64,000 nt of DNA, taken from NCBI GenBank assembly GCA_035610365.1, contig CM069436.1, positions 42,911,117 through 42,975,116 on the forward strand, read 5' to 3'. A program made the position numbers and the translations under genes. The notes below the pieces were generated by a model. It had not been told where the DNA came from. It worked only from the letters and a program-made list of their open reading frames with translations, and made no database searches. Positions 46,726-55,560 of this stretch are shown here, one piece after another; the stretch's first letter is position 1, and every line of letters begins with the position of its first letter. Source of the DNA: Aquatica leii. Lineage: Eukaryota > Arthropoda > Insecta > Coleoptera > Lampyridae.

Positions 46726-48129
46726 AACATACTGGTCTTATTGAAATAGACTATTAAAATTAAATCAAAGCAAAAAATTATACAACTAAACTGACATATG
46801 TGTTGTTGTCAAAAAACAGTAATGCTCAAGACGCCATAAATGCATTGTTTGCATTCAAAGTAATTTGGAATAAAATAATAAATTTATGTTAAACACAAAA
46901 ATGTACCGTAATGCATGTTTTTGTTTTTCTATTTATTTACAGTCAACTTTAACTCCATAAGATCTGGTAATAATAATAAATAAGTATTGTTACGCTGTAA
47001 AATAAATTACCTAACGATCTAAACGCATTAAAAATGGTTTGAGATAAGGTAATAAAATTATACTGCCTAAAAAGTGTAACTTATTGCATATTTTTACATT
47101 TTTATTTATAATAGTCGATTTTAACTTTGTAAAACATGGTAATAAATGCAAATAAAAAGTTTTTGCTGTAATACAAATCATATAAACATTTGAACGTTTT
47201 GAATATGATTTGGACTTTTACTGAAAATAGTTTTAAATATTTTACTTGCATTATATACATTTAAGCTATGCATTTAAGTTTTTATATTTTGAGGTTATAG
47301 TTATATTTGTCTTGATCCCATATGTTAGTTTGTTTTATATTTTGACAAAATGCCCATTGTAATTAATGCAAATAATTACAGATACGTAAAAAAAAGTTGA
47401 AAGTAAGGTTATCACAGAGCATTTGTAAAATTAGTTGGTATTTAAAAGTATTTTATTTTGCCATAAAGGGGATACAAGTAGCGCCTTAGTAGTGGAGCAT
47501 ACTGCTTTTAAGTAGCTAGCGCACTTGTCGTTTTTAACAAGCTTTAGTAGAGCTAACTTCTTTAAAGTGACCTAATTTAACTTTTTTAGCAGTTATTAAG
47601 CTTACTAATTAGGTAATGAGCTTAATAAGCCTCTAGACAATAATAAGTTCCTATAAAGGAGCTACAAGGAAGAATTTAACGTCGCCAAATGTTAACGAAT
47701 TTTAGATAATAGTAATATATTAATTAAGTATGAAAAATCTAATGATGTGAACTGATTTGGCTGGTGTAGCATCTATAGTTTGAAATTGAGGTGAATCGAA
47801 TGTTTATGTGTAAACTTTTTATTATAAAAATCCTATGTTACAGAAGTGTAAAGTTGTATCTCCTTTTACAAAGCGACAAATGTCCAAAAAGTTCAGATCA
47901 ATGAGTGATTTTGGTGCAGTTACAGAACATAGTAGTGGTTCCAGCACACAACTAAAATTTGAAACGGCACTGCAAAAAGCTGTGACAGTCTCCGTTGATA
48001 AATTACATCCTTTCAATAGTTTTGTTGTTAATAGATTGTATTTGTTATTAGATTTTTTTTGTAGTTTTATGTAAGATGTGGGATCATTGAGTAAATCGTT
48101 AGCTTTGTTGTGATGTACTGTCAAAAAAA
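46726..48129. other. AT-rich sequence; right end contains an inverted PLE fragment
   Basis: Mostly unassigned. At 48139-48040 the minus strand reads KANDLLNDPTSYIKLQKK, the PLE segment that normally comes just before the start of the next feature, but in opposite orientation. The open plus-strand frame 47835-48074 (KFRSMSDFGAVTEHSSG) is not recognised. Confidence 0.4.
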
Positions 48130-48935
48130 CTAACCCCAAAAGATCCTCTTATTCCAAGGCTTTATGAATTACCTAAGATATACAAGCTAAATGCTTCTCT
48201 TCGACCTATTGTTAGCTGTATTGGATCAACAAATTATGAATTAGCTAAGTATTTAAATTCAATATTGCAACCTCATATTAGATTAAATAATTCATTTATA
48301 AAGAATACATAGTATTTCATTGAAACAGAAATTATCTTCAAATGATTGAATAGTTCGTTTTGACGTTACCTCATTGTTCACTAAAATACCAATAGTGGAT
48401 ACTTTACATCTTTTAAAACGACGACATTTTGATAACAATACAATCAAGTTGTTTGAACATTGTTTTTGTAATCTGGTCCCATGGTGAAGATGAACTGCAA
48501 ATTTTTCTTTAATGCCTAAATAATCAACACCCAAACATTAAATTTAGTATTGAAAAAGAAATTAACGGTTCTTTATCTTTTCTTGATGTAAAAATAGAAA
48601 ACTAAGTGGTACTATAACGCATTCAGTTTATCGAAAGCCAACACATATGGATCAATATATCAACGCAAATTCTCATCATACATCTCAGAAATTTTAAACA
48701 ATTCGCACATTATACAACCGTGCGATGACAATTTGCCATTAAGATAAATTTCCAGAAGAATTAGATTACTATGAGTAAGTTTTTATAAAAAATGATTTTA
48801 ACAAAGAAAAACGTATCTTCGACCAAAAACTAAACTTAACCAAAACCAAAAACGGGCGTTGAAGAAAGATTAGAGAAGCGACTGAAATTATTAAAGTACC
48901 CAACAACTTTAACAGAGACAATGGTTATGAGTTAT
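48130..48935 (+). pseudogene. PLE-2: reverse transcriptase relic
   Basis: Plus strand, several frames: LTPKDPLIPRLYELPKIYKL, NASLRPIVSCIGSTNYELAK, RFDVTSLFTKIPIVDTLHLL, FDNNTIKLFEHCFCN, HPNIKFSIEKEINGSLSFLD, THSVYRKPTHMDQYINANSH and KRIFDQKLNLTKTKNGR. These are successive conserved blocks of Penelope-like RT. The catalytic YxDD region appears lost between LFEHCFCN and HPNIKF. There are many stops. It is interrupted at GTTATGAGTTAT by PLE-3 and seems to resume at 50709. Confidence 0.78.
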
Positions 48936-49036
48936 TAATGGTAAAGTAGTTTGTTCTCCTGTTGTCAAGTTGTAGTTAGTTCTAGTTTTTTATCTTCTTT
49001 AGGAGGGGCAATAAAAACCACTCTAAACTGTTTTTA

Positions 49037-49077
49037 TGGCTACGTTTCGTGCCTCTAGTGTGCACTTCTTCAGGCCA
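49037..49077 (-). ncRNA. Hammerhead-like motif in the left arm of PLE-3
   Basis: Mirror copy of the motif at 50614-50654 with identical sequence: stem I TGGC/GCCA, CTGAAGA, stem II GTGC/GCAC, GAAAC, GTA. It would be active only in minus-strand transcripts. Confidence 0.6.
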
Positions 49078-49855
49078 CTGAAAATTTATTTACGGTAAGT
49101 GAACAACATTACACAACCTATATAACAACTAACTGAATTTGTTAACAGGTACAGCATACAACAAAAAGCTTACAAGAAAAGGTTACGAGTGGTGGTAGTC
49201 CACTGGTCCAACAAGCATACCGTCTAATAACTTACTTAATCTAGTTAACATGAAATTAAGTCAATGATTAAAAGAATTTAAATATATATACAAAGAAAAC
49301 AACGGACATTAAAGTTAAACAAACAATATACACTGAATGCAAATTCAAAAATAATTGTAAATATGATAAGGCTAATAGATAAAAATGACCATGAAATCGC
49401 ATACAACTATAAAGCTTATCTTGCAATTTTTGAAATTAAATTATTGTAAATATTACTTAAATTGTTGGTGTCGTTATTGAAATTAATGTTGTTTTTATAT
49501 ATGTTGATGTATATCATTTCCGAGACTAACCTTTTTTTGAAATTATTTTCAACATCTAAAATTGTAGGATTGTTGAAATCGAAGGTATGTCCAGTGTTAA
49601 TGTGATGGACTGCTAATGCTGTGTCTGCTTTTTTTGTTTTACAATCATAACGATGGTTATTATTCCGATTTTTTACTTTTTGTTTGGTTTGGCCGATATA
49701 ACATACATTGCAATTGGTACAGTCTAGTTTGTATATTACATCGTGCTTTTCTATTGTGTTTGTTTTGTCTTTAGTTTTTCTGTACAGTGTATTATAGATA
49801 GTGTTATTATTGTATATTGCTATTTTGATGTTATTTGTTTGTTTTTAAAATCGGA

Positions 49856-50275
49856 ATGATTCTATTTGCAAATAACATCAAAATAGCAATATACAATAAT
49901 AACACCATCTATAATACACTGTACAGCAAAACTAAAGACAAAACAAACACAATAGAAAAGCACGATGTAATATACAAACTAGACTGTACCAATTGCAATG
50001 TATGTTATATCGGCCAAACCAAACAAAAAGTAAAAAATCGGATTAATAACCATCGTTATGATTGTAAAACAAAAAAAGCAGACACAGCATTAGCAGTCCA
50101 TCACATTAACACTGGACATACCTTCGATTTCAACAATCCTACAATTTTAGATGTTGAAAATAATTTCAAAAAAAGGTTAGTCTCGGAAATGATATACATC
50201 AACATATATAAAAACAACATTAATTTCAATAACGACACCAACTACAATAATTTAATTTCAAAAATTGCAAGATAA
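49856..50275 (+). CDS. GIY-YIG endonuclease of PLE-3, open reading frame without RT
   Basis: Uninterrupted frame from ATG 49856 to TAA ending 50275 (139 codons). The ATG lies in the 31-bp spacer of the palindrome and the rest in the right arm. It has the PLE-type nuclease: an N-terminal remnant NNIKIAIYNNNTIYNTLY, the GIY motif as DVIYKLDCTNC with the CxxC pair, YIG as VCYIGQTKQKVKNRINNHR with the catalytic Arg, HHINTGHTFDF and KKRLVSEMIYI with the catalytic Glu. PLE proteins normally carry RT before this domain. Here the RT is absent, so this is a stand-alone nuclease fragment; whether it is expressed is unknown. Confidence 0.75.
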   Translation: MILFANNIKIAIYNNNTIYNTLYSKTKDKTNTIEKHDVIYKLDCTNCNVCYIGQTKQKVKNRINNHRYDCKTKKADTALAVHHINTGHTFDFNNPTILDVENNFKKRLVSEMIYINIYKNNINFNNDTNYNNLISKIAR

Positions 50276-50613
50276 GCTTTATAGTTGTATGCGATTTCAT
50301 GGTCATTTTTATCTATTAGCCTTATCATATTTACAATTATTTTTGAATTTGCATTCAGTGTATATTGTTTGTTTAACTTTAATGTCCGTTGTTTTCTTTG
50401 TATATATATTTAAATTCTTTTAATCATTGACTTAATTTCATGTTAACTAGATTAAGTAAGTTATTAGACGGTATGCTTGTTGGACCAGTGGACTACCACC
50501 ACTCGTAACCTTTTCTTGTAAGTTTTTTGTTGGATGCTGTACCTGTTAACAAATTCAGTTAGTTGTTATATAGGTTGTGTAATGTTGTTCACTTACCGTA
50601 AATAAATTTTCAG

Positions 50614-50654
50614 TGGCCTGAAGAAGTGCACACTAGAGGCACGAAACGTAGCCA
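50614..50654 (+). ncRNA. Hammerhead-like motif in the right arm of PLE-3
   Basis: TGGC (50614-50617) pairs with GCCA (50651-50654) as stem I. CTGAAGA is 50618-50624, followed by one extra A. Stem II is GTGC/GCAC with a 9-nt loop. GAAA is 50643-50646. C then GTA (50647-50650) leaves a stem III of one C-G pair with no loop, so it could only fold properly as a dimer. Known PLE hammerheads are described as minimal with a very short stem III. The extra A before stem II departs from the classic core. Confidence 0.6.
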
Positions 50655-50708
50655 TAAAAACAGTTTAGAGTGGTTTTTATTGCCCCTCCTAAAGAAGTTA
50701 TGAGTTAT

Positions 50709-51010
50709 CTGACACCTGGTTACCTGTTATTTCCTGATCTTTACTTTATCCACCAAACACACTATATGCTACGTCTAGAGTTTTTAATGGTGGTTTTTCT
50801 TTAGACCTTTCAGCAAATGCTGTAGTTTGAAGAACTTATGACATTTATTAAGTTTTCCAAACATTTGTTTTTTTCTAGTTACCTTAGTTTTATATATGTC
50901 ATTTTATTAATTGTCACCTGAAGAAGAACGTAGACGACGTTTGAAAACTTGTAAGTTTTTTAATAAATATATTACACTACTTACCCAAAAACTATTTTAT
51001 TGAACAAGAT
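50709..51010 (+). mobile_element. PLE-2, 3' part downstream of the PLE-3 insertion
   Basis: Continues PLE-2 after the target duplication (in frame ...YELSDTWLPVIS, then stop). It runs into an AT-rich region ending with a hammerhead-like block at 50917-50955. No GIY-YIG domain is recognisable here. Confidence 0.5.
50911..50957 (+). ncRNA. Hammerhead-like motif of PLE-2
   Basis: CTGAAGA (50918-50924), two extra nucleotides, stem II AACGT/ACGTT (50927-50931 with 50937-50941), one unpaired T, GAAA (50943-50946), then ACTTGTA. The stem II flanks carry extra bases and stem I is not evident, so this is a weaker candidate than those in PLE-3. Confidence 0.42.
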
Positions 51011-51420
51011 TATGTCAGCATTATTACATTTTTCTGAGATCATTAAGCGTTCAATCTTTCGCAATCAAAATTTTTACTATGAAAGTTACACATACATAGG
51101 TGTACAATTCGTTTGTTTATCAAACAGAAATGTAATTGTTTATTTATAAATATAAAATAAAAATATTTAATGGTAAAGTTGTAGGTGCGCCACTGCATAG
51201 ATGTCACATTTATGTAAAACAAACCTTTACTTATGAAACCGTGCAAACCAAAGACGCTTTTCTCGCCGCTTACCTTGCAGTCCAGAGCAATGTCGATGAC
51301 AAAACTGAGTACTCATTAAAGAAAGCAAATATTAGAACAAAGCAACATGCAAAGATCGTTGGCGTTTTTTTTATAAATATAATCATAATAAATAAACATA
51401 AACGTGTTGTTTATCTAACG
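51011..51420. other. AT-rich sequence, nothing recognised
   Basis: An open frame runs 51136-51465 (+) but resembles nothing I know and overlaps the end of the hAT-like element that follows. Confidence 0.35.
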
Positions 51421-52063
51421 CAGCGTTTTTCAAACATTTTTAGGCTTGGAGCCCTTACAAATTAAAGTTAATTTATGCATAGAGGTACTGTATTATTCGA
51501 AAGTGGCCTTATGGACATCTGTTTCGTCAAACATATATTTTTTTTTATAAGCATTTCTGGTATTATGTAAGCTACTTCAGTCATTGCAATTTTGTACGAA
51601 ACAATGTAAGAAGTTTTCTGAAAAAAGGAAAATCTAATAATATGTAATAAAAAAAAGAAAAATATTCTATCTAACTTAGAAGGTTTAGTTTAATTCTGCA
51701 TTTTGTGTGTCTCTGATGTTGATGTATGTGTATTTTTAAAGTTTCTTTTTTTAGTCACCGATCCACTGCAATATATTAAAAACACATTGCTCATAAAACA
51801 TCAACAACTATGGTGCACTGGCATTCATTAATTTAGACATGTGTTGACTAAAAATAGAAAAATAGTTTTGTTCTGGTCGATATATTACTACAATAAATTT
51901 CGGTAGATTCTGTTGAGAATAGAAAAGATAAACTTTTAGCATTTAACAAACATTTTAAAAATTAAATGATTTGTACACGTGATTGATTTGTTTATCTTTG
52001 CTCGCGGAACCCATAAAAATACTCCACGGAGTCCTGCAGTTCCGCGGAGGACACTTTGAAAAA
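51421..52063. mobile_element. Non-autonomous hAT-like element
   Basis: The left end CAGCGTTTTTCAAAC (near 51421) and right end CTTTGAAAAACGC (ending near 52063) form inverted termini of about 13 bp. They fit the CAGNG...TTCAAA style ends of hAT elements. The interior (about 640 bp) has no transposase sequence. A matching 8-bp target duplication is not clear, so the ends may be slightly off. Confidence 0.5.
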
Positions 52064-52142
52064 CGCGACAACTTTCAAAAACTGTGAGGGTTGCTGCATT
52101 TTTGAGAAACAACATAAAAATTTTACTGTTTAACGAAAATAA

Positions 52143-52288
52143 ATACAGTGCGTATTTTAATGATTGTCCGGTGTTTGAATTTGCCGGGTTGTCATTTTAG
52201 TAACTATAATTAAACAATGTTGGTTCGTTGACAGTTCAACAAGCGGCAAATTCAAACACCAGACAATCATTAAAATACACACTGTTTA
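52143..52288. repeat. Inverted repeat, 46-49-bp arms, 146 bp overall
   Basis: Left arm 52143-52191 (ATACAGTGCGTATTTTAATG onwards, to GCCGGGTTGT) and right arm about 52238-52288 (CAAGCGGCAAATTC to ACACACTGTTT) are complementary over about 45 bp with few mismatches. The loop is about 48 nt. It has the form of a foldback MITE; a superfamily cannot be assigned. Confidence 0.75.
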
Positions 52289-52572
52289 TACACATTTATA
52301 AAGTAAGCGATAATTTTGTAGGGTGTTCGGCACCTCAAAAAGTCGTTTGTAAAGGTGCGTTTCCAGTGTTTGGTTGGTACCGACTTACGAGCACGCACAC
52401 TTATACTCAAATGTGATTAGGATAGTGTTGGAACTGCAAAGAGGTATTCTGTTCGCACTTATTTTAGTTAAAATAAGTTTAGTAATTAATATAAACAAAT
52501 ACCAAGTTTAGCAAAAATATTATTTTGATAAGTTTTATTTCGGTTTTGTTATGAAGTAGAGTAATTAAGAAA

Positions 52573-52740
52573 TGCTCAAATTAATAGACGACTGCACAAA
52601 ACCTGTGCTATGGGACCCATTTAAAAATCGTAACAATAAAGAAGATGCTTGGAAAAACTTTGCAGATCTGTTTAAAACAGACACATTCAAAACAAAAATA
52701 AAACTAAAACATACGTAAGAGAGCCTTTTACTGCGCAAAA
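52573..52740 (+). pseudogene. MADF-domain (Myb/SANT-like) protein fragment of a PIF/Harbinger element
   Basis: From ATG 52573: MLKLIDDCTKPVLWDPFKNR then NKEDAWKNFADLFK, the MADF DNA-binding fold (LI..V...P.LWD......NKE.AW..IA). PIF/Harbinger elements encode such a protein beside the transposase to direct it to DNA and the nucleus. Here it ends at a stop after about 45 residues, about two thirds of a MADF domain. It is convergent with the transposase relic to its right. Confidence 0.6.
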
Positions 52741-52799
52741 CATTCTCCATAAAAGTACGCTAGCAACATAAAAACAAAAAATATTTATTGATTGTAAAA

Positions 52800-53408
52800 T
52801 AAACTACTTTTTCTCCCTATTATTATTCGTACAAATCGTGCCATAGAACGTGCCCAATGTCAATAGAAAAATATTCTGCGAATGCCTTTCTGATATAGCA
52901 CATGGCTGGTGACTTTCGAGGAATTCTTTTTAACAACAATAGAGATGTTACTTTTTTTGCCAAACTCCGTCGAGTATTTCCCCATCTATTTTTAGATCAA
53001 ACGTTTCAAGTAGAGAATAAAGATTTTATCAATGTTCGTTTCTTCTAAAAAAGTTATAAAGATAAACCAAACCAAGACAACCTTTTCTGTTTCTTTGGGT
53101 TTCAAAAACATGGGTTTACGCAAGACCCGAAACACGACATATAAAAATAATCTTCTGGCTCTTGAAAGCCGTTAATTAAATGTTTGTTCTATGAATTCTT
53201 TCTGGTGAATTCCCGCATAGGGCTTAAAATATGATGCGGCATTGCAAAGGCGTCATCGGCAATAAATACATAAGACACTGGTTTTTGTCTGCCTTTCAGT
53301 ATGTACTCTAAAGGCAAATGTAAATTATTTTTTTGCAGTTTAATGTATTTTGGAATACACCACCATCAGAAATTCTTCCTCGACACTCAACGTCCGTGTA
53401 CAGAAATC
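52800..53408 (-). pseudogene. PIF/Harbinger transposase relic, C-terminal portion
   Basis: Minus strand from 53400: YTDVECRGRISDGGVFQNT, the conserved DDE block (YVDVGCNGRISDGGVF in the family, first catalytic Asp), then after frame changes RQKPVSYVFIADDAFAMPHH, with the second Asp in ADDAF, and MREFTRKNS. The nuclease thus has two recognisable catalytic blocks. The last block near RVVENxFG is not clear, and the sequence left of about 53100 is not assignable. Its upstream part is at 55421-55560, separated by a hAT insertion. Confidence 0.7.
53401..53408. repeat. Left target-site duplication of the hAT element
   Basis: CAGAAATC here and CAAAAAAC at 55413-55420 directly flank the element (6 of 8 bases identical, as expected for an old 8-bp hAT duplication). 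Confidence 0.6.
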
Positions 53409-55412
53409 TAGTGATGTGTGTAATTCGAATGAATTCATTCGAAATAGTCAATTTTTGCCAAACGATTGTTTCAAAATGATGCTGCGATTCTCTCGAATGA
53501 AAGTATACTAACAGAATGAAAAAAGGAAAGTAATTGCAAAGTCCTTATTTTTGACAATCGAATGAAAATAGTAGCCTGTGTAAAAATAAGTATAGTAATT
53601 CTAGAATTATTTTATAGAATCAATATATAAATGTAGAATAAAATAAAAGGCATTAGTTTCAGTAGTATAACAATATAAACAAGCAATAAAATTTTGGAAT
53701 TCTGTCTAACCGTCTAGCCACAAACAGTAACGCACAAACAATAGAGAAGATTCACTGTTACGGAAATAAAAAAGTAAGTATATTTTCTGGTAACCTATAA
53801 GACGCGTATGTATGCTATACATAAAAAACACCCACCAAATATTTATAATTGGAAATATAAGTAAATAAATTATTGCTATTTTTGAATTATTCCGAGCACA
53901 TAACGAAGCCTGCCGAAGTGAGTGTGACGTCACCACATCCTTCGAACAATATTATAGTATTATGATAGCCTGGTTTTATATTAATTTTCTTGATTTTCAT
54001 GTTATTTTATGTGGTTTTATTGAGTTTTTAGTATAGATTTTCTGCTTGTAGTTGTTGTGAGTACGTAGTGTTGTTGATAAATTAAGCTTTTTTCTGTAAA
54101 ACGTAGTAGTAGCAAAATAGTTTGTATTGAACAACCTTAGTTTTTGCTTTAGTTGTACTAATAGTATAGTTAGAATTTTAATAGCTTTTACAATAAATAC
54201 CTATAGTTCTAGTTTTAATAAGTAATTGAATTTAATCATTAGTTAAATAGTTTACGTAGGATATAATACTTTTTCGTTTAGCAGTAGTGGTAGTTATTGA
54301 ATTTCTAACATTTTTAGTAATAATACTAACTGTATTACTTAGTGTGTTTACAAGTAGATGTTACTAACAATATCACATTTTGTGTAAAAATTGATTTTTT
54401 TGTTCAACAAAGGTGTTGTTGTTTCTTCTTCATATTTATGCAAATAGAGCGTTATACTTAAAACATAAAATTTATTTATTAGCAACTTTTAGAAAGAGAG
54501 ACGAACGTCTTATTTAGATTTTTTGTGGTGCTGATATACAAGACAGTAGTTGTAGCTTTTCGAAGAAGAAGGTTTCATAAGTTTCATGCTAATAAATTTA
54601 TTAGTAATAAATTTAAAGTGCCTAACATTGAAGAAAATTTCAATTGCTTGTATATTGGACAGAGAAAAATCAATTTTTGCACAAAATGTGATATTGTTAG
54701 TAGCAACTACTTATAAACACACTAATTAATACAGTTAGTATTATTACTAAAAATGTTAGAAATTCAATAACTACCACTACTGCTAAACGAAAAAGTATTA
54801 TATCCTACGTAAACTATTTAACTAATGATTAAATTCAATTACTTATTAAAACTAGAACTATAGGTATTTATTGTAAAAGCTATTAAAATTCTAACTATAC
54901 TATTAGTACAACTAAAGCAAAAACTAAGGTTGTTCAATACAAACTATTTTGCTACTACTACGTTTTACAGAAAAAAAACTTAATTTATCAACAACACTAC
55001 GTACTCACAACAACTACAAGCTGAAAATCTATACTAAAACTCAATAAAACCACATAAAATAACAAGAAAAACAAGAAAATTAATATAAAACCAGGCTATC
55101 ATAATACTATAATATTGTTCGAAGGATGTGGTGACGTCACACTCACTTCGGCAGGGTTCGTTGTGTGTTCGGAAAAATTCAAAAATCGTCAACTTTAATA
55201 ATGTTTTTCTTCGTTAATTAATTACGGATCTACTTTTAATTACTATTATTGTAAACGTCAGTTATGATATAATGGATATACACTATTTTCTAAAAATCGA
55301 ATTTTAGTCCATTAAAGAAAGTACATCTTAATGATTCATTCGAATAATTCTTTTGATTGTTGTTTACTTACTTCATTCGATTGTTAATATTGTTTTATTG
55401 TGCCCATCACTA
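53409..55412. mobile_element. hAT element (2.0 kb) nested in the Harbinger transposase
   Basis: Ends TAGTGATG (53409) and CATCACTA (to 55412) are inverted and match the TAGTGATGGGCA-type hAT termini. TTCGAATGAAT-like subterminal motifs recur near both ends (53430-53450 and 55325-55380). No hAT transposase is recognisable inside, so it is non-autonomous. Deleting the element and one 8-bp duplication rejoins the Harbinger frame on the minus strand, which fixes the borders. Confidence 0.78.
53870..55195. repeat. Large foldback, arms of about 530 bp
   Basis: Left arm about 53870-54398 and right arm about 54665-55195 are inverted copies, well over 90% identical by eye. Both contain GAAGTGAGTGTGACGTCACC near the outer end and the TTACGTAGGATATAATAC block further in, each in its own orientation. 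The spacer is about 266 bp. It sits inside the hAT element and may be a second nested insertion or the element's own expanded terminal repeats. Confidence 0.85.
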
Positions 55413-55420
55413 CAAAAAAC

Positions 55421-55560
55421 AATAATCTGCTCCAGCCAGAGCAATTAACACAATACTAGTAAAAGTAATAGAACAAATGCAGAACAAAATTAGAAAAAAT
55501 CCAACTGCCGATATAACTGAAGAACCGAAAAGTCTAACAACTCTACAACGTCGTAATTAA
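55421..55560 (-). pseudogene. PIF/Harbinger transposase relic, segment upstream of the hAT insertion
   Basis: Minus strand: TSIVLIALAGADYCFL, which corresponds to the family stretch SIVLLALVDADYKFLYVDVG and is completed by YTDVECRGR on the other side of the hAT element. The sequence right of about 55560 is not recognisable. Confidence 0.65.

Larger units (their letters stand above)
48936..50696. mobile_element. PLE-3: palindromic Penelope-like insertion
   Basis: A 1.76-kb insertion flanked by an exact 12-bp direct repeat, GTTATGAGTTAT (48924-48935 and 50697-50708). It is mostly one inverted repeat: left arm 48994-49837, spacer 49838-49868, right arm 49869-50697. Each arm is a 3' fragment of the same PLE (end of the protein gene plus 3' region), so the insertion is a head-to-head dimer of 5'-truncated copies. 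The arms differ by scattered substitutions and by about 12 extra bases in the left arm near 49448. Confidence 0.85.

Noticed and set aside
47835-48074. Novel 79-residue protein (KFRSMSDFGAVTEHSSG)
   Set aside because: No family resemblance, overlaps an inverted PLE fragment and lacks any promoter or splice context I can see.
54525-54716. Frame of 63 residues in the foldback spacer
   Set aside because: Extends into the right arm and resembles no known protein; too short and AT-driven to call.
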